Origin: Linderina pennispora | Taxonomy: Eukaryota > Kickxellomycota > Kickxellomycetes > Kickxellales > Kickxellaceae | Direction of reading: 5' to 3' | Assembly: GCF_002104995.1 (NCBI RefSeq) | Contig: NW_024468392.1 | Location: 1 to 26,063 of the forward strand | DNA: 26,063 nucleotides | In this document: piece after piece, positions 9,481 to 19,737 of the stretch | Layout: the number at the start of each line of letters is the position of its first letter | Numbering within the stretch: the first letter of the stretch is position 1 | Program-made: the position numbers and the translations under genes | Notes under the pieces: generated by a model | Database searches by the model: none | Seen by the model: the letters and a program-made list of their open reading frames with translations, nothing else | What the model was told of the DNA's origin: nothing

Positions 9481-12400
9481 CTAATCGGCCATGGCAGACG
9501 CATCCTCGCCGCTGTTGGTGCCGCTCAGGATCTGCACAGGCGCACCCAGTGTCTGGTCTGTGGGCACCATCAAAATGAGGTTCTTGGTGTTGACTTCCCG
9601 GCGGTACTGCGTCAGTGCCTGTGTAAACGCATCACGGTTGGCCGACTTCAGCTGGAACTCGGTCGCCGAGAACAGCGCCTTGAGCGCTGCAATCAGGTCA
9701 TCGCGCCGCTCCGCCGGCTGGTACTGAACAATCTGCTGCGTGTGCTGCATGGCAAAGTCAAACTGGAGCACCATCAGGCAGAACAGCGGCCGCGAAAACG
9801 ACCAGTCGTTTGACCGGTCTTCAAACAGCACAATATTCAGCAGCGCCTTGAGCAGGTACTGGTTGATGTCGACCCGCCCATGCACCAGCTTGGCCAGGTC
9901 CTCGGCGCGCGCAACGCCGTCTTCCACGCCCTCGATGGCGTTGGTAATCACAGAGTTGATCACAGTGCACGCCGACGACGACACGGCCACCTCGGCGTGG
10001 TCAAATGCCTCGACGCAGATCTGCATAATATGCTCGTATGCCGCGTTGTCCAGGTCGACTAGCTCAAGGTTTGTCTTGGCCAGCAACGTCTCGAGCATCG
10101 TCAGCGTCGCCTTGCCCAGCTTTGGATACGCAATGACGTCACTGATTGGGAACTGCTTCAGCATCTCGAGCGTGATCTTGAGCGCATTGTCTAGCGCCTC
10201 GTCGCCATATAGAGGCATGACGCCAATGGCCACGTATTTGCCCATGAATAGTCGCGTCAGGATGTTGAAGCACACAGACACGCCCTTGTACCGGTCCTTG
10301 TATATGTCGCGTACTGGGTCACTGGTTTTCAGAATAAAGCTGCCATACTCCCACATTGCCTTGCTGGCCTCGCGGAAGATCAGGATCCCGTTCGGCGACG
10401 AGATGTCAAAGTTTAGCCGCTGCGTGCGGTTGAACACAAATTCTGACATGAACTTGAGCGCGGCGACATGGACCGGCGGGTCCTTGCTCAGCAGCAGGCA
10501 GCGGTGCACCAGCTGGATGTAGCTAGGGCAGATCCAGTTGAAGAACATGGTGAACCCTGCCCGCGTCGACAGCGCTGTCAAGAACCCGCGCAGATCGCGC
10601 AGAATACGGATCAGGCTCAGCCGCATGCTGGGCTGTGCGAATTGCATATCTGGAAGGCTCAGCATGCCGTCGATCATGGCGCTCCATGGCCGTACAAATT
10701 CCGCAAACGTCGCTGCAGACGAGTCGCTCGCCATCAGAATCCGCGCCAGCGCAGAGTAGTACAGGGCACGCTGCTTGTACTCGCCCATGCACGATAAAAA
10801 GTGGAACTGCTCGCTGCTGTGGTTTGCTAGCAGGAGCTTGATCGTGTTCAGCTTGGTTATCTGCCGCACACTGACGTACCCAATGGACATGTCGTGCAAG
10901 AGCTGTAGCGTCCGACTGATCACAGCTGTCTGCGTGCGCCATGTCTTGAGGTTGAACATCACCTTCTGCATCGTAATCTCGAGCACAGCGGCCGAATCGG
11001 TGATGCCAGCGATTTCTGACAGCTTTGTGAATATCGACGTTGTCTTGTACCCCTGCTCGCCGATGTAGCTGGCCCGGAAAGAGTAGTAGAGCTGCAGAAA
11101 CGCTAGCTCCAACGCCTCGCACGGCGGCACAGCAATTGGGCTCGAAAGCCGCCGCTGCACCAGCCGATCCAGCTCCATACCGATGGAAAACATCTCAGCA
11201 TCAATAACGTCGTCCTCAGCCATAGTCTTGTACGGCTGCCGCCCATTAATGCACAGCGCCAGGGCATATGTGGGCCATGTCAGCTGGCTCTCAATCGTCA
11301 TCAAGCCCTCCTCGTTGATCTGTCCCGAAGACAGGAGGCTCTGGTACTCGCCGGCCATCTCGCGGAACAAGTTGACGATGACTGGCGCGCAAGTCGCATA
11401 GGATGACCGCACAATGTTGGTCAAAAGGGTGATGTTCTCGACCAGCCCGTCGGTGTCTTCGAGCGGGTTGTCTGCCGCCGAGTCCCCCATCACCACACGA
11501 GACGTCACCTGCACCATCGAATCCAGGTACAGCTTTACGATCTGCGGCAGGGATTCTGAAATCACGTCCCCGGCAATGCTGCTCTTCTCGTTGTCTCGCG
11601 CGTCGTGCGTCGTCGCAATCTTGGCCCAGAACGTCAATAGCGGCGCAAAGCTGTTTGGCGACCACTCCCACAGAGTCAGCGCAGTTGACGTGAACTGTGC
11701 AGCCGAAACCAGTAGCTCACGGTACACGGCAGTTTCCTCAATCTCCACTAGCGTGTGGATGCACCGGAAACGCGCCAGCAGGCGGCACAGGTGGTGGTAG
11801 TTCTCAACATCCTCGAGCCCGATGGTACCTTGGAGGATCTCGACAATGCCTGCCGACATGCGCTTGACAAAGGTGACACGCACTGTCTCCATGTAGAACG
11901 ACCGGCGGATTGAGGCCAGCATTACCAGCACTTCGAGGAACAGGCTGCTGATGGGCGGGCTGCTGTGCTTGTACCCGTCAAAGTACGGATCCAAAAAGTT
12001 GTCGATTTGGATCAGATCCTTCCATGACGACGGGACCTGGATCGCAACTGCGTCGTCGGAGGCATCATCAGGCGCCAGGCCAATGAAGTCGAACGACAGA
12101 CAGTCGCGCTGCAGCACCAGCGAATTCGACAGGATGTGCCGCTTGTCATCGCTGTTGCTGGTGCCCATCGCCTGGATGGTGCTGCGCATGGTCTTCAGCG
12201 AGTGCTCAAAGATGCTCTTGAGCTCCTTGTCGCGGAACATCACCACCACGCGTCGCTGCTTTGCAAGGTACTTTGCCGGCAGCTCCTTGTTGAATTCTTC
12301 AACAAACGCATGCATCATCTGCAGCGCAAGAATCTCGTGCTTCTCTGACGCCTTGCCCAGCTCCAGCATCTTCTCCACTACGTCTACCGAATCATCCAGG

Positions 12401-13188
12401 TCAAACCAGGTGAACATGACAATCAGCGCTAGCGTACGTGTAGCGTCGTCGATGAGGAATCCCGGCATCAGCGTGAACTTGCCATGGATTGCATCGAACA
12501 GCTCGTTGCCTACTTGCAGGAAGAAATATTGGATAGTGTGTGGGGGTTTAGAATAGTAGCGTTGGCATATGACCGCTCAGCACGGGCTGGCATGTGCGTG
12601 ATTCATTTCCCGCACAAGGCAGGGGGACGGACAAGGGGACGGGTAGGGTGCGCAAAATAAAACATTACGACGGACAGGTGTCATATGAGCAGCGCGCACA
12701 CACCGCACTTCCCCAAAAAACGAGCCTTTCCTCGCACGTGCGGCCGCTTCTCAGCAGACTGAACGACTCACAAGGGATGCAGAGGCAAATAGGAAGACAC
12801 CCCCACCCAAATACTTACGCAACCGCCGCTTCTGCTCGTTCGGCAGGACCCCGAGATGGTTCAGCACCAGTGTGCGCAGCCGACGAATCACATAGCCCAT
12901 TGAGAGCACCTTGCTCGACTGGTTGAATAGCCACATCATCATGGTCGCTGAATCTGACGGGCCCTTGATGCCTGGAAACACCGTCAGCACCCGCTCCTGG
13001 CCAGAGCTGAATCCATGCGACCCCGATATCTCCACCAGCGTCTCGGCAAACGTCGGAAAGTAGTACCGCAGCCGCCGCTCCGCCTCCTCGCGCTGCTCTG
13101 TTGACGGCGAGCCCAGTGCTTGCTCGCACCACATATCCAGCTGCTCGAGCTGAGGGTACTGGTGCTCGTCGCTCGTGTCCAAATTCAT
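9481..13188 (-). CDS. XPO7: Exportin-7 (RanBP16 family nuclear transport receptor), two exons
   Basis: Exon 1 (13188-12819) and exon 2 (12509-9481) encode 1132 residues; metazoan XPO7 is about 1087. The intron (12818-12510, 309 nt) has donor gtaagt and acceptor gtag. The chosen acceptor gives EQKRRLRNEL, which aligns with EQRIDIRNYV of animal XPO7; an acceptor three bases earlier is also in frame but fits less well. Conserved family blocks are plain: NCLNFDFIG-like CLSFDFIGLAPDDASDD near the first quarter, SIGYVSVRQI, SSPNGILIFREASK, LYGDEALDNAL, VLFEDRSNDWSFSRPL, and near the end RDAFTQALTQYRREVN. XPO7 is an importin-beta/karyopherin built of HEAT repeats that carries cargo through the nuclear pore with RanGTP. 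The frame is intact over more than 3 kb. It is divergent from the P450 gene. Confidence 0.94.
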
Positions 13189-14489
13189 TTGACTGCGGGT
13201 ATAGTAAACTGGTTCTATATTTCTCTCACCTAATAATTAGAACAGAAATTGAATTGAATCCAGCTTTTTGCTGCTGTTGCTGTAGTTGTTGTTTAGCTGC
13301 GCAGGGTGTGTATTTCCCCTTGACTCTGCTAGAGAAGAAAGAAGAAGTTAAAAGCACTGTCAGGAAGAGGGGAGAAAAAGAGCGGATGCGAAAATCCTGG
13401 GAAACCATCACTGCAGCTGCGCGAGTTCAGGGAGTGACGAAATCACGAGCTAGATTGCGTTGCTTGCAGATCAAGCTGTAAAAACACTGCGCCTGACCAC
13501 AATAAAACCGCTGTGCCCGAACGCACAGAAGCAGCAGAGCCCAGGGCCTAATTGCCGCCAAAGGACATGATGCTCGGCTGTAGCTGGCTGCTGTAGCCGG
13601 CTAGAACGCCTGTCTAACAAGGTGCTACTGGCGGATATTGCGCTCAATCGCTTCTCGGCGCATATTGCGGGCACTGATCAAGCATACTGAGGGCCAACCC
13701 CCAGCTGCTTAAGCCCCATGTACAGGCTCAGTGCTCACACGTATCAAGTACATGAGGAGCAGAGATGACTACAAGGTGGCGCAAATAGTAGCATGTCTCT
13801 GCCAGCGATCTGGGAAACCATGGCATGCTTGTTTTCCCTATTCTCGCCTGTTTTCATGGACTGTCAGACAGGATGTATTGGCCACCGCACACCATGTATC
13901 CCGTAGACTCCTACACAACCCACTTCTTTACGCAGCTTCCTTTAAACAGTTTTGCAGTTTATCTGAAGGTCTTCTATTAAACAAGGCAAGCCATGTAACT
14001 AGTGCTTCGTACATAAAGTAGTATGCATTCATTTTTCGACCCAAGTCGGCGTCAGGCTCCAGTCCACGTCACTAATCTGAATAAACTTCCCTTCAACATT
14101 GGGATCAGAGAGCAAGTGGCTTTCCGTATTATGCAAGTTGGAAACGAATTATTCTTGGACAAGTGCTTATATTTATGAGTATAGCAGTATCTATTGTTGA
14201 TAAATATGTACCCACGCCCCGTGCTCTCTCAACAATTAGCATGTGTACGGGTCTAAAATATGTTGGGCTTCTTGGAGGAAAAACCCCTTAGAACTTGGCT
14301 ATACTCGCCTTCATCAGACAATGTATACCATAGAAGCTGTACCTCCGAAAACATCATTAGTGCTGCGCAAGTCATTTCCAACATGGCTCCTGCGCCCGGG
14401 TCTGTACTCTCCCTCCCTCGTCTTCCTTTTCTCCTCTCTTCAGCACCAGTACTTTCCTCTACCTTTTTCTATGACGCTGAGTGCTTCAA
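13189..14489. other. Divergent intergenic region between XPO7 and the P450 gene
   Basis: This 1.3 kb stretch has no gene I can support. A Gln/Leu-codon-like ctgctgttgctg patch lies at about 13268-13290. A short minus-strand segment (about 13546-13680) reads like protein in two phases but is interrupted by stops. The P450-proximal 100 bases contain a CT-rich tract (about 14400-14470) typical of fungal core promoters, and AT-rich sequence around 14170-14210 may hold TATA-like elements. Confidence 0.5.
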
Positions 14490-16046
14490 ATGGATGTAGC
14501 TTCAATTTTCACTACTACTCAGATCCCAGTGGGGCTGAACTCTCTCTGGACTGCATTCGGGCTAGCTCTTGCAGCATGCACTACATGCCTGGCATACCGA
14601 GCCTTCTTTTCACCGCTTGCACGCATTCCGGGGCCGTTTCTGAACAGGATCTCTAACCTTCCACTTCAATACCACATGTTCCGAGGACACTATCACTGGT
14701 ACTCAACACAGCTGCATGCCAGGTATGGCGACATGGTGCGCATGGGAATCGACCATGTTTCTCTGTCAAATACGGCCGACACACGGCGTGTGCTGGCCAC
14801 GCACGCATTCCGGAAGGGTCGTATGTATAACCAAATTGAGTCAAACGGGTATGGCGTCAATACATTTTCGACGGTTGACCCCGAAGTAAACAAGCTCCGT
14901 CGGCGCTTGATTGGAGATGCATTCGCAATGCATACCATGCGCCAGGTTGAGGGCCTAATTGTAGAATCAGGCGCCAGCGCGCTCATCAAGCTGTGGGACA
15001 GCGAGATTGCCAGCCAAGGAGGCATCGCTTGCACCAACTACTTTTATACATTTCACCGGATGGGCTACGATGTTATTGGCGAACTAGCATTTGGCAGGAC
15101 CTTCAACACTCTTCCGACTGGCGATATGGAACTTATCGACTGGATACACGACTCGATAAAGCTTAGTATATTGATTGGCCAGGCGCCGATAGTCACAAAG
15201 TTCCTCTGGGTTTTCAGGCGGCTGGTAGACTCGACTAAGAAGATCCAGCAGCTGGTACGTGACACCATCGAGACACGCAAGAAACTGATCTGTGAGGCCG
15301 GTAAGCCACCGCGTGTCGATGTTTTGCAAAAGTTTATCGATGCCAAAGACATGGAAACCAGCAAGGTGCTTCTGCCTGTTCAGCTCGAATCTGAGGTTCG
15401 CCTGACGCTCCTTGCCGGGTCCGACACCACCAGCAACACTCTGTCGTTTACTATCATGAACCTGATGCATTACCCAGAGCACTACAGGCGGGTTACAGAC
15501 GAAGTCCGCTCAGCGTTTCCCGACACCTCCAAGGTGATTTCCTTTGCTGATGCCAAGGCCAAGCTGCCGTACCTCACTGCGGTCATATATGAATCCATGC
15601 GCCTCAATCCCTCCCTTGCGAATATGCTCCAGCGCAGCGTTCCAGCAGAAGGCGCTATTTTCCAGAATTGCTTCTTGCCAGGCGATACGCAGATTTGCAT
15701 CTCAATTTCTGCATGCCACCGTAATCCGCAACTGTGGAATAGCCCTGACGTCTTTGACCCTGAGCGTTTCCTCGGGCCAGACTCGGCAGAACGGATCAAG
15801 GATATACTGACATTCAGTTCTGGCGTTCGCGCATGCATTGCAAAGAACATGGTTATGCTCGAATTGTATACTGCGCTGGCCAACATGTTGCGTCGATACA
15901 ATTTCTCGCTGCCAGCAGACTCGATGTACGGCCCTCACAGACTCGACAGGAACGGAATCCCTGTGGAGATCCCTTCGTCGTCCTTCATTGTCACTGGGCC
16001 AACGAGCCCTAAGGCCCACTGCTGGGTTAACATTTCAAGGGCGTAA
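14490..16046 (+). CDS. Cytochrome P450 monooxygenase, membrane-bound microsomal type
   Basis: This is a single-exon gene of 518 residues. The frame extends three codons further upstream, but only to a GTG at 14481, so ATG 14490 is the first usable start. A hydrophobic N-terminal anchor (about 12-38) is followed by the proline hinge RIPGPF (45-50). The I-helix oxygen-activation motif is AGSDTTS (309-315). The K-helix ExxR is ESMR (368-371), the PERF-region DPERF is at about 423-427, and the heme loop FSSGVRACIA is at 442-451 with Cys449 as thiolate ligand. The usual final Gly of the loop is Ala here, a tolerated variant in some P450s. General layout resembles fungal class II P450s related to pisatin demethylase/CYP5-like families, needing NADPH-P450 reductase in the ER. 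The substrate cannot be inferred, and neighbours do not form a biosynthetic cluster. Confidence 0.95.
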   Translation: MDVASIFTTTQIPVGLNSLWTAFGLALAACTTCLAYRAFFSPLARIPGPFLNRISNLPLQYHMFRGHYHWYSTQLHARYGDMVRMGIDHVSLSNTADTRRVLATHAFRKGRMYNQIESNGYGVNTFSTVDPEVNKLRRRLIGDAFAMHTMRQVEGLIVESGASALIKLWDSEIASQGGIACTNYFYTFHRMGYDVIGELAFGRTFNTLPTGDMELIDWIHDSIKLSILIGQAPIVTKFLWVFRRLVDSTKKIQQLVRDTIETRKKLICEAGKPPRVDVLQKFIDAKDMETSKVLLPVQLESEVRLTLLAGSDTTSNTLSFTIMNLMHYPEHYRRVTDEVRSAFPDTSKVISFADAKAKLPYLTAVIYESMRLNPSLANMLQRSVPAEGAIFQNCFLPGDTQICISISACHRNPQLWNSPDVFDPERFLGPDSAERIKDILTFSSGVRACIAKNMVMLELYTALANMLRRYNFSLPADSMYGPHRLDRNGIPVEIPSSSFIVTGPTSPKAHCWVNISRA

Positions 16047-16583
16047 TGTAGTCAACGCTAAATAGCGCATCATGGGTATTATTCCGCTCAAATTGGTAGC
16101 CTTGTTTTATTTGAGAGTGGAGTTTGATCGCATACATATAAATGCTACCGGCATCCTGGAGACCCCGATTGTGCTGTCTGCTGGCAAAACTATGCAGATT
16201 TTCTCTTGGTTGACAGCCCAGCACAACATCGGCTTTCATGCGTGCATGTGTCGAGGTGCTGGGCAGTAAGGCATTACGCGCGCACCTAGCTGCAGCTGAT
16301 GCCCGACAGCTTTGTTTTGCCATGCAAGCGCGCTCCAGGCTGGCAATTGACTTGATCACAGGCGTTGCTTTGCATACTGTGCTCGAAAAGGATTTGTTTG
16401 GTTGCTGTCTCCCAGCAGATTTTCAGCAGTGAGCGCAAGGGCGGCGATGGAATCTGTCGATTATTTTTCCCCGGTGTTCATCAGCAGGGCGCCCATTCTC
16501 TTTATTGCTGTCCATGTAAAAAGCATCCTTTGTTCCTCTTTTTCACACAGCTATATTTCTTTGTTCTACTATCTTGTTTGGGA
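16047..16583. other. Intergenic between P450 and unrecognised gene; possible alternative first exon
   Basis: No independent gene is seen. An alternative 5' exon for the next gene is possible: ATG 16447 in a strong context (gcggcgATGG) opens 23 codons, ending at a gtaaaa donor (16516), which could splice in frame to the cag ending at 16589. The donor is weak and no branch site stands out, so the simpler start at 16584 is preferred. The sequence from about 16520 to 16575 is pyrimidine-rich, as expected either for a leader or for an intron 3' end. Confidence 0.4.
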
Positions 16584-17568
16584 ATGCAGGCTGAGGAGCA
16601 AATTCGGCGCACAACGCGGGCAATTCGGCGGCTTTATACCCGGGAGAAGCAGTGGCTCGGGTCGCGCTCCAGCGAACAGCTCGCTTTGCTGACACAGGAG
16701 GGCGAGCTGCAGCTGAGCGAGCAGCTGCACTACGGCGAAGTAGCATTCCTCGTGCTGGGCCTCAAGCCATGCGTCATCCTCGACTATGCGGGCGACCGCA
16801 CGCAGCTGGCCGACTACATCACGTCAGTCATCCAGCCGTCGTTGCGCGAGCTGAACGAGGTGGGCCGGCAGAGCAAGCACTTGCCGATCACCAACACGAG
16901 TGGAGAGTACCCGCGCCAGTTCAACCTGGTGTGCAGGCGGATTGACGGCGAGCTGGCGAGTCCCGAGGTTCCTAATTGGACGGGCGCATATGCGCTGTAT
17001 GATGCGGCGTGGGAGGAGTCAGAGGTGTGGACGAAGGAGCACCTGCTGAACCCCGAGACCAAGTCTGTCAGCGAGAACGAGCTGGCCAAGGGCCTGGACT
17101 ACCCTGGCTCTCTACCGAATTCCGTGCAGGATGCGCGGTCGATTGTGCCTGTATCATACTTGGGTCGCATGAAGTAAGTAGCACTGCACAGAGTGGGGAC
17201 GGAGGGAGGGGCAATTTAGCAGTCCTGAGAGAAAGACATTCATGTGCATGCTGCGGCTATGTTGCATAATCTGCACACACCGGCATCCATACATCAGCGT
17301 GTTTCCGTCCCCCGTTTCAGGAAACACCACACTTACATCCAGTCTGCGGGATTGTCTGCTTATCGATTTGCCAAACCGTATGTGGTGTAGGAGCGAGAGT
17401 GGCGAGTGGATGTGTGACCGGTGGGAGTGTCTGACATCGTTCATTGCACTGCACCACCAGCTGCCGCAGGTTGCGCACCACCGGATGCGGTACCAGGCGA
17501 TCCGAATGTTCGACATTGAGATGCATGTAAACATAGACACCGAGTTTGTCAACGAGTTCCAGATGTAG
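16584..17568 (+). CDS. Unrecognised conserved-looking protein, spliced, 3' structure uncertain
   Basis: I do not recognise the family. Exon 1 (16584-17173) is strongly coding, with GC-rich third positions and a charged N-terminus (EEQIRR, YTREKQW). It contains the segments YGEVAFLVLGLKPCVILDY and GLDYPGSLPNSVQDA, and ends at a consensus donor gtaagt (17174). The last 170 bases, ending at TAG 17566, are also clearly coding (CLTSFIALHHQLPQV, then RYQAIRMFDIEMHVNIDTEF). The best acceptor by polypyrimidine tract is gtttcag ending at 17320. It gives KHHTYIQSAGLSAYRFAKPY and then hits TAG at 17388-17390, one base out of phase with the terminal segment. An in-frame model needs a weaker acceptor (17297 or 17390) or a one-base indel near 17378-17390. 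No signal peptide or membrane segment is obvious; a soluble globular protein of about 270-290 residues is likely. Confidence 0.55.
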
Positions 17569-17956
17569 AAAAACAGCATGGGTGTAGTCGTTGTTTGGTT
17601 ATTTCCAAGAAAGACTTGCGTTATCAAACAAGGCATAGCGAAGCAGCTCGAGAGCTGGGCCGCTGATGACAAATGCTTGTCCGAATATTGGCCATAGTCA
17701 TGTTCTCAGTGTGCACAGCCCACGGCCATGATGCTGACGCTGCCAGAACCGCAGCTGGCTAAGCGCAGTCACTGCCCGCCATTGCTGCGGCCCAGCCGTC
17801 TTGGTACATGGTCTGATTGCAGGCATTCTGTGGGCACCAGCGATTTGCAGAAAGCCAGGCCAGGGTTGTTTTTATGCGCTGTCCAGTGCACACAAAAAAT
17901 TTTCCCTCGCTCTTTCAGCTTAGCTGCCTCAATTTTCAAATACTATTACTTTCAAA
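17569..17956. other. SDO1 upstream region
   Basis: These 388 bases contain no gene. The last 60 bases before ATG 17957 are rich in pyrimidines and AT (ctcgctctttcagctt, then tactattactttc), a typical leader for a highly expressed ribosome-biogenesis gene. No canonical TATA box is present. Confidence 0.5.
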
Positions 17957-18718
17957 ATGGGTAAAATTTTCCAGCCCAGCAACAAAATTCAGCTGACCAA
18001 CGTGTCGGTAGTACGCCTGCGCAAGGGCGGCAAGCGATTCGAGGTGGCATGCTACAAGAACAAGGCCTCGGAATGGCGCAACGGCGTTGAGAAGGACATC
18101 GACGAGGTGCTTCAGATCCACCAGGTGTACATGAACGTGTCCAAGGGCCAGGTGGCCAAGACCGAGGAGCTGAAAAAGTGCTTCAAGACTGAGGACGTCG
18201 ACGAGGTGATCCGCGAGATCCTGCAAAAGGGCGAGCAGCAGGTGTCTGACAAGGAGCGGCACCACCAGCTCGACAACATGCTGCGAGACATCGCCACCAT
18301 CGTTGCCGAGAAGTGCATAAACCCGACCACGCAGCGGCCATATACTGTCACCATGATCGAGAAGGCCATGGGCGATCTGCACTACTCGGTGAACCCGAAC
18401 CGCAGCGCCAAGCAGCAGGCGCTGGATGTCATCAAGCAGATCCAGCAGCAGAACATTATGCCAATTTCCAGGGCCCGGATGCGCATCCGGGTGACAATGC
18501 CGAGCAAGGAGGCGAAGCGGATCAAGGACAAGCTGTCGCCGCTGGTCGCCGAGACCGAGGAGGAGGACATTAGCGAGGAATATGAGCTGATTGCGCTGAT
18601 CGACCCTGGCCAGTTCCGCGCTATCTCGGATCTGCTGCAGGCGGAATGCAAGGGCCGCGGCGAGGTTGAGGTTCTGAGTCTCCGGGACACGAACGACGAG
18701 GATAGCACGTTCATGTAG
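17957..18718 (+). CDS. SDO1: Ribosome maturation factor SBDS/Sdo1
   Basis: This is a single exon of 253 residues, matching the family length (about 250). The N-terminal FYSH domain spans about residues 1-95: it opens with PSNKIQLTNV and includes VVRLRKGGKRFEVACYKNK and the WR.G.EKDIDEVLQ segment. The helical middle domain (about 100-170) holds NPTTQRPYTVTMIEKAM. The C-terminal ferredoxin-like domain contains RARMRIRV and ends after LIDPGQFRAISDLL. Sdo1 works with the GTPase Efl1 to evict Tif6/eIF6 from pre-60S ribosomal subunits in the cytoplasm, licensing subunit joining. No residue in the recognisable motifs is odd, and the codons are GC3-rich, consistent with a well-expressed housekeeping gene. 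Its stop lies only 48 bases from the stop of the convergent ISY1 gene, so their mRNAs probably overlap at the 3' ends. Confidence 0.97.
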   Translation: MGKIFQPSNKIQLTNVSVVRLRKGGKRFEVACYKNKASEWRNGVEKDIDEVLQIHQVYMNVSKGQVAKTEELKKCFKTEDVDEVIREILQKGEQQVSDKERHHQLDNMLRDIATIVAEKCINPTTQRPYTVTMIEKAMGDLHYSVNPNRSAKQQALDVIKQIQQQNIMPISRARMRIRVTMPSKEAKRIKDKLSPLVAETEEEDISEEYELIALIDPGQFRAISDLLQAECKGRGEVEVLSLRDTNDEDSTFM

Positions 18719-18766
18719 GTTCTATACAGCTTGGTGAAATTAATCCATATATTCAACACCCATCAT

Positions 18767-19393
18767 CTACTCGTCGCTATCGTCACTGTCGCTGACTAAT
18801 GAGGCGTCGTGCGCGCCGCGCAGCTTCTCGATCCACTGCTCTTTGACCTTGGCCTCGTGCGCCAGCAGTTCTCCATCGTCATCTTCGTCTCTGTATCCAA
18901 AGTACCTCGCATCGACCCGCTTCATCAGGTCGCCTCTCTGATTCCGCCTGGCCTTGCTTGAGTCCTGCTGTTGCTCAAACAGCTCCCGCACACCAGGCAG
19001 CTCCTTTGCCCGTCCAAAGTACTTGTACCCACGGTTTCCAGGCACCTCCCGCCCCTGGTGGTCGATCATCTTTGGGCCAATCTTTCTGTAGTCTGGGCCA
19101 CCCAGCTCCATGACACGGTTCTCCCAGTGGATTTTGGCGCGCAGCAGTTTGTTGATCCCGTCGTTGAGGTCGCGTATCTGCGATTCGGGGAGAGACGAGT
19201 CGTGGATGCGGGAGACGTCGCGCGAGATCTCGCGGATCACGTCGCGCCGCCATTTCTCGGCCTCGTCAAGCGTGTTGGCAAGCGAGGCGAGATGCGGCCG
19301 CCGCTCCTTGGGCTTGTGGATGCCCAGCTCGATGGACTGCGCTTCGCGGAAGCGGTAGAGCATCGACTGCGCCTTTTCCTGGTTGCGGGCCAT
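18767..19393 (-). CDS. ISY1: Pre-mRNA splicing factor Isy1
   Basis: This is a single-exon minus-strand gene of 208 residues. The N-terminus MARNQEKAQSMLYRFR is nearly invariant in Isy1 proteins. It is followed by the conserved KPKERRPHLAS and EKWRRDVIREI helices, IRDLNDGINKLLRAKIHWENRV, then LGGPDYRK and the GYKYFGRAKELPGVRELF block. The tail is acidic and Ser/Asp-rich (SDSDDSDE), as is common in spliceosome subunits. Isy1 belongs to the Prp19-associated (NineTeen) complex, and in yeast it contacts the catalytic spliceosome during the first step. The protein is shorter than human ISY1 (about 285 residues), mostly by lacking a C-terminal extension. Its start lies 344 bases from the divergent HERP-like gene, suggesting a shared promoter region. 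Confidence 0.97.
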   Translation of the reverse strand: MARNQEKAQSMLYRFREAQSIELGIHKPKERRPHLASLANTLDEAEKWRRDVIREISRDVSRIHDSSLPESQIRDLNDGINKLLRAKIHWENRVMELGGPDYRKIGPKMIDHQGREVPGNRGYKYFGRAKELPGVRELFEQQQDSSKARRNQRGDLMKRVDARYFGYRDEDDDGELLAHEAKVKEQWIEKLRGAHDASLVSDSDDSDE

Positions 19394-19737
19394 GGCTGGT
19401 GTGAGTGTGACAAGAGAGTGAAGGGACTATGTGGAAATGGCTTGCGATGATGGCACCCGAACTTTTGCTCCATGGCGTGCTCGACTGCGCCATGCATCAC
19501 GTGTTTATGGTTTCCATCCAAAAAGTCATTCCTTGGGTGGCTGTGACGTCGCGAACAGCCATTTGCTCCGTTTTTACAAAAGGCATATTCTGCGCCAAGT
19601 GGGCCAGTAAATTGCAGCGCCTTTTTCAACCGCCCTTTTCCTCATTCTCTGCTCTACAATCTTGCACGGCAGCTTGCTGACTGCATTTATATTTTACACA
19701 AAGCACTATTTGTTTATCGGCCTTATCTGCCTTCACG
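19394..19737. promoter_or_regulatory. Bidirectional promoter region ISY1 / HERP-like gene
   Basis: These 344 bases separate two divergent start codons. The right part is pyrimidine-rich (about 19620-19660) and carries an AT-rich tttatatttta at about 19685, some 45 bases upstream of ATG 19738. A near-palindromic tgacgtcgcg at 19543-19552 resembles a CRE/ATF-type half-plus site; a bZIP input would suit an ER-stress gene, but this is only a motif match. Confidence 0.4.

Noticed and set aside
9740-10522. A 260-codon plus-strand open frame, and several others up to about 200 codons across 10.5-12.6 kb
   Set aside because: They are antisense or out-of-phase shadows of the long, conserved XPO7 reading frame in GC-rich sequence; none carries a motif.
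14481-14489. A three-codon N-terminal extension of the P450
   Set aside because: It begins with GTG, which is not a usual nuclear start codon in fungi; ATG 14490 follows at once.
17174-17390. A 13-base intron (gtatgtggtgtag) that would put the unrecognised gene back in phase
   Set aside because: It has GT and AG ends and the right length modulo three, but 13 bases is far below any workable spliceosomal intron; a weaker acceptor or an indel is more plausible.
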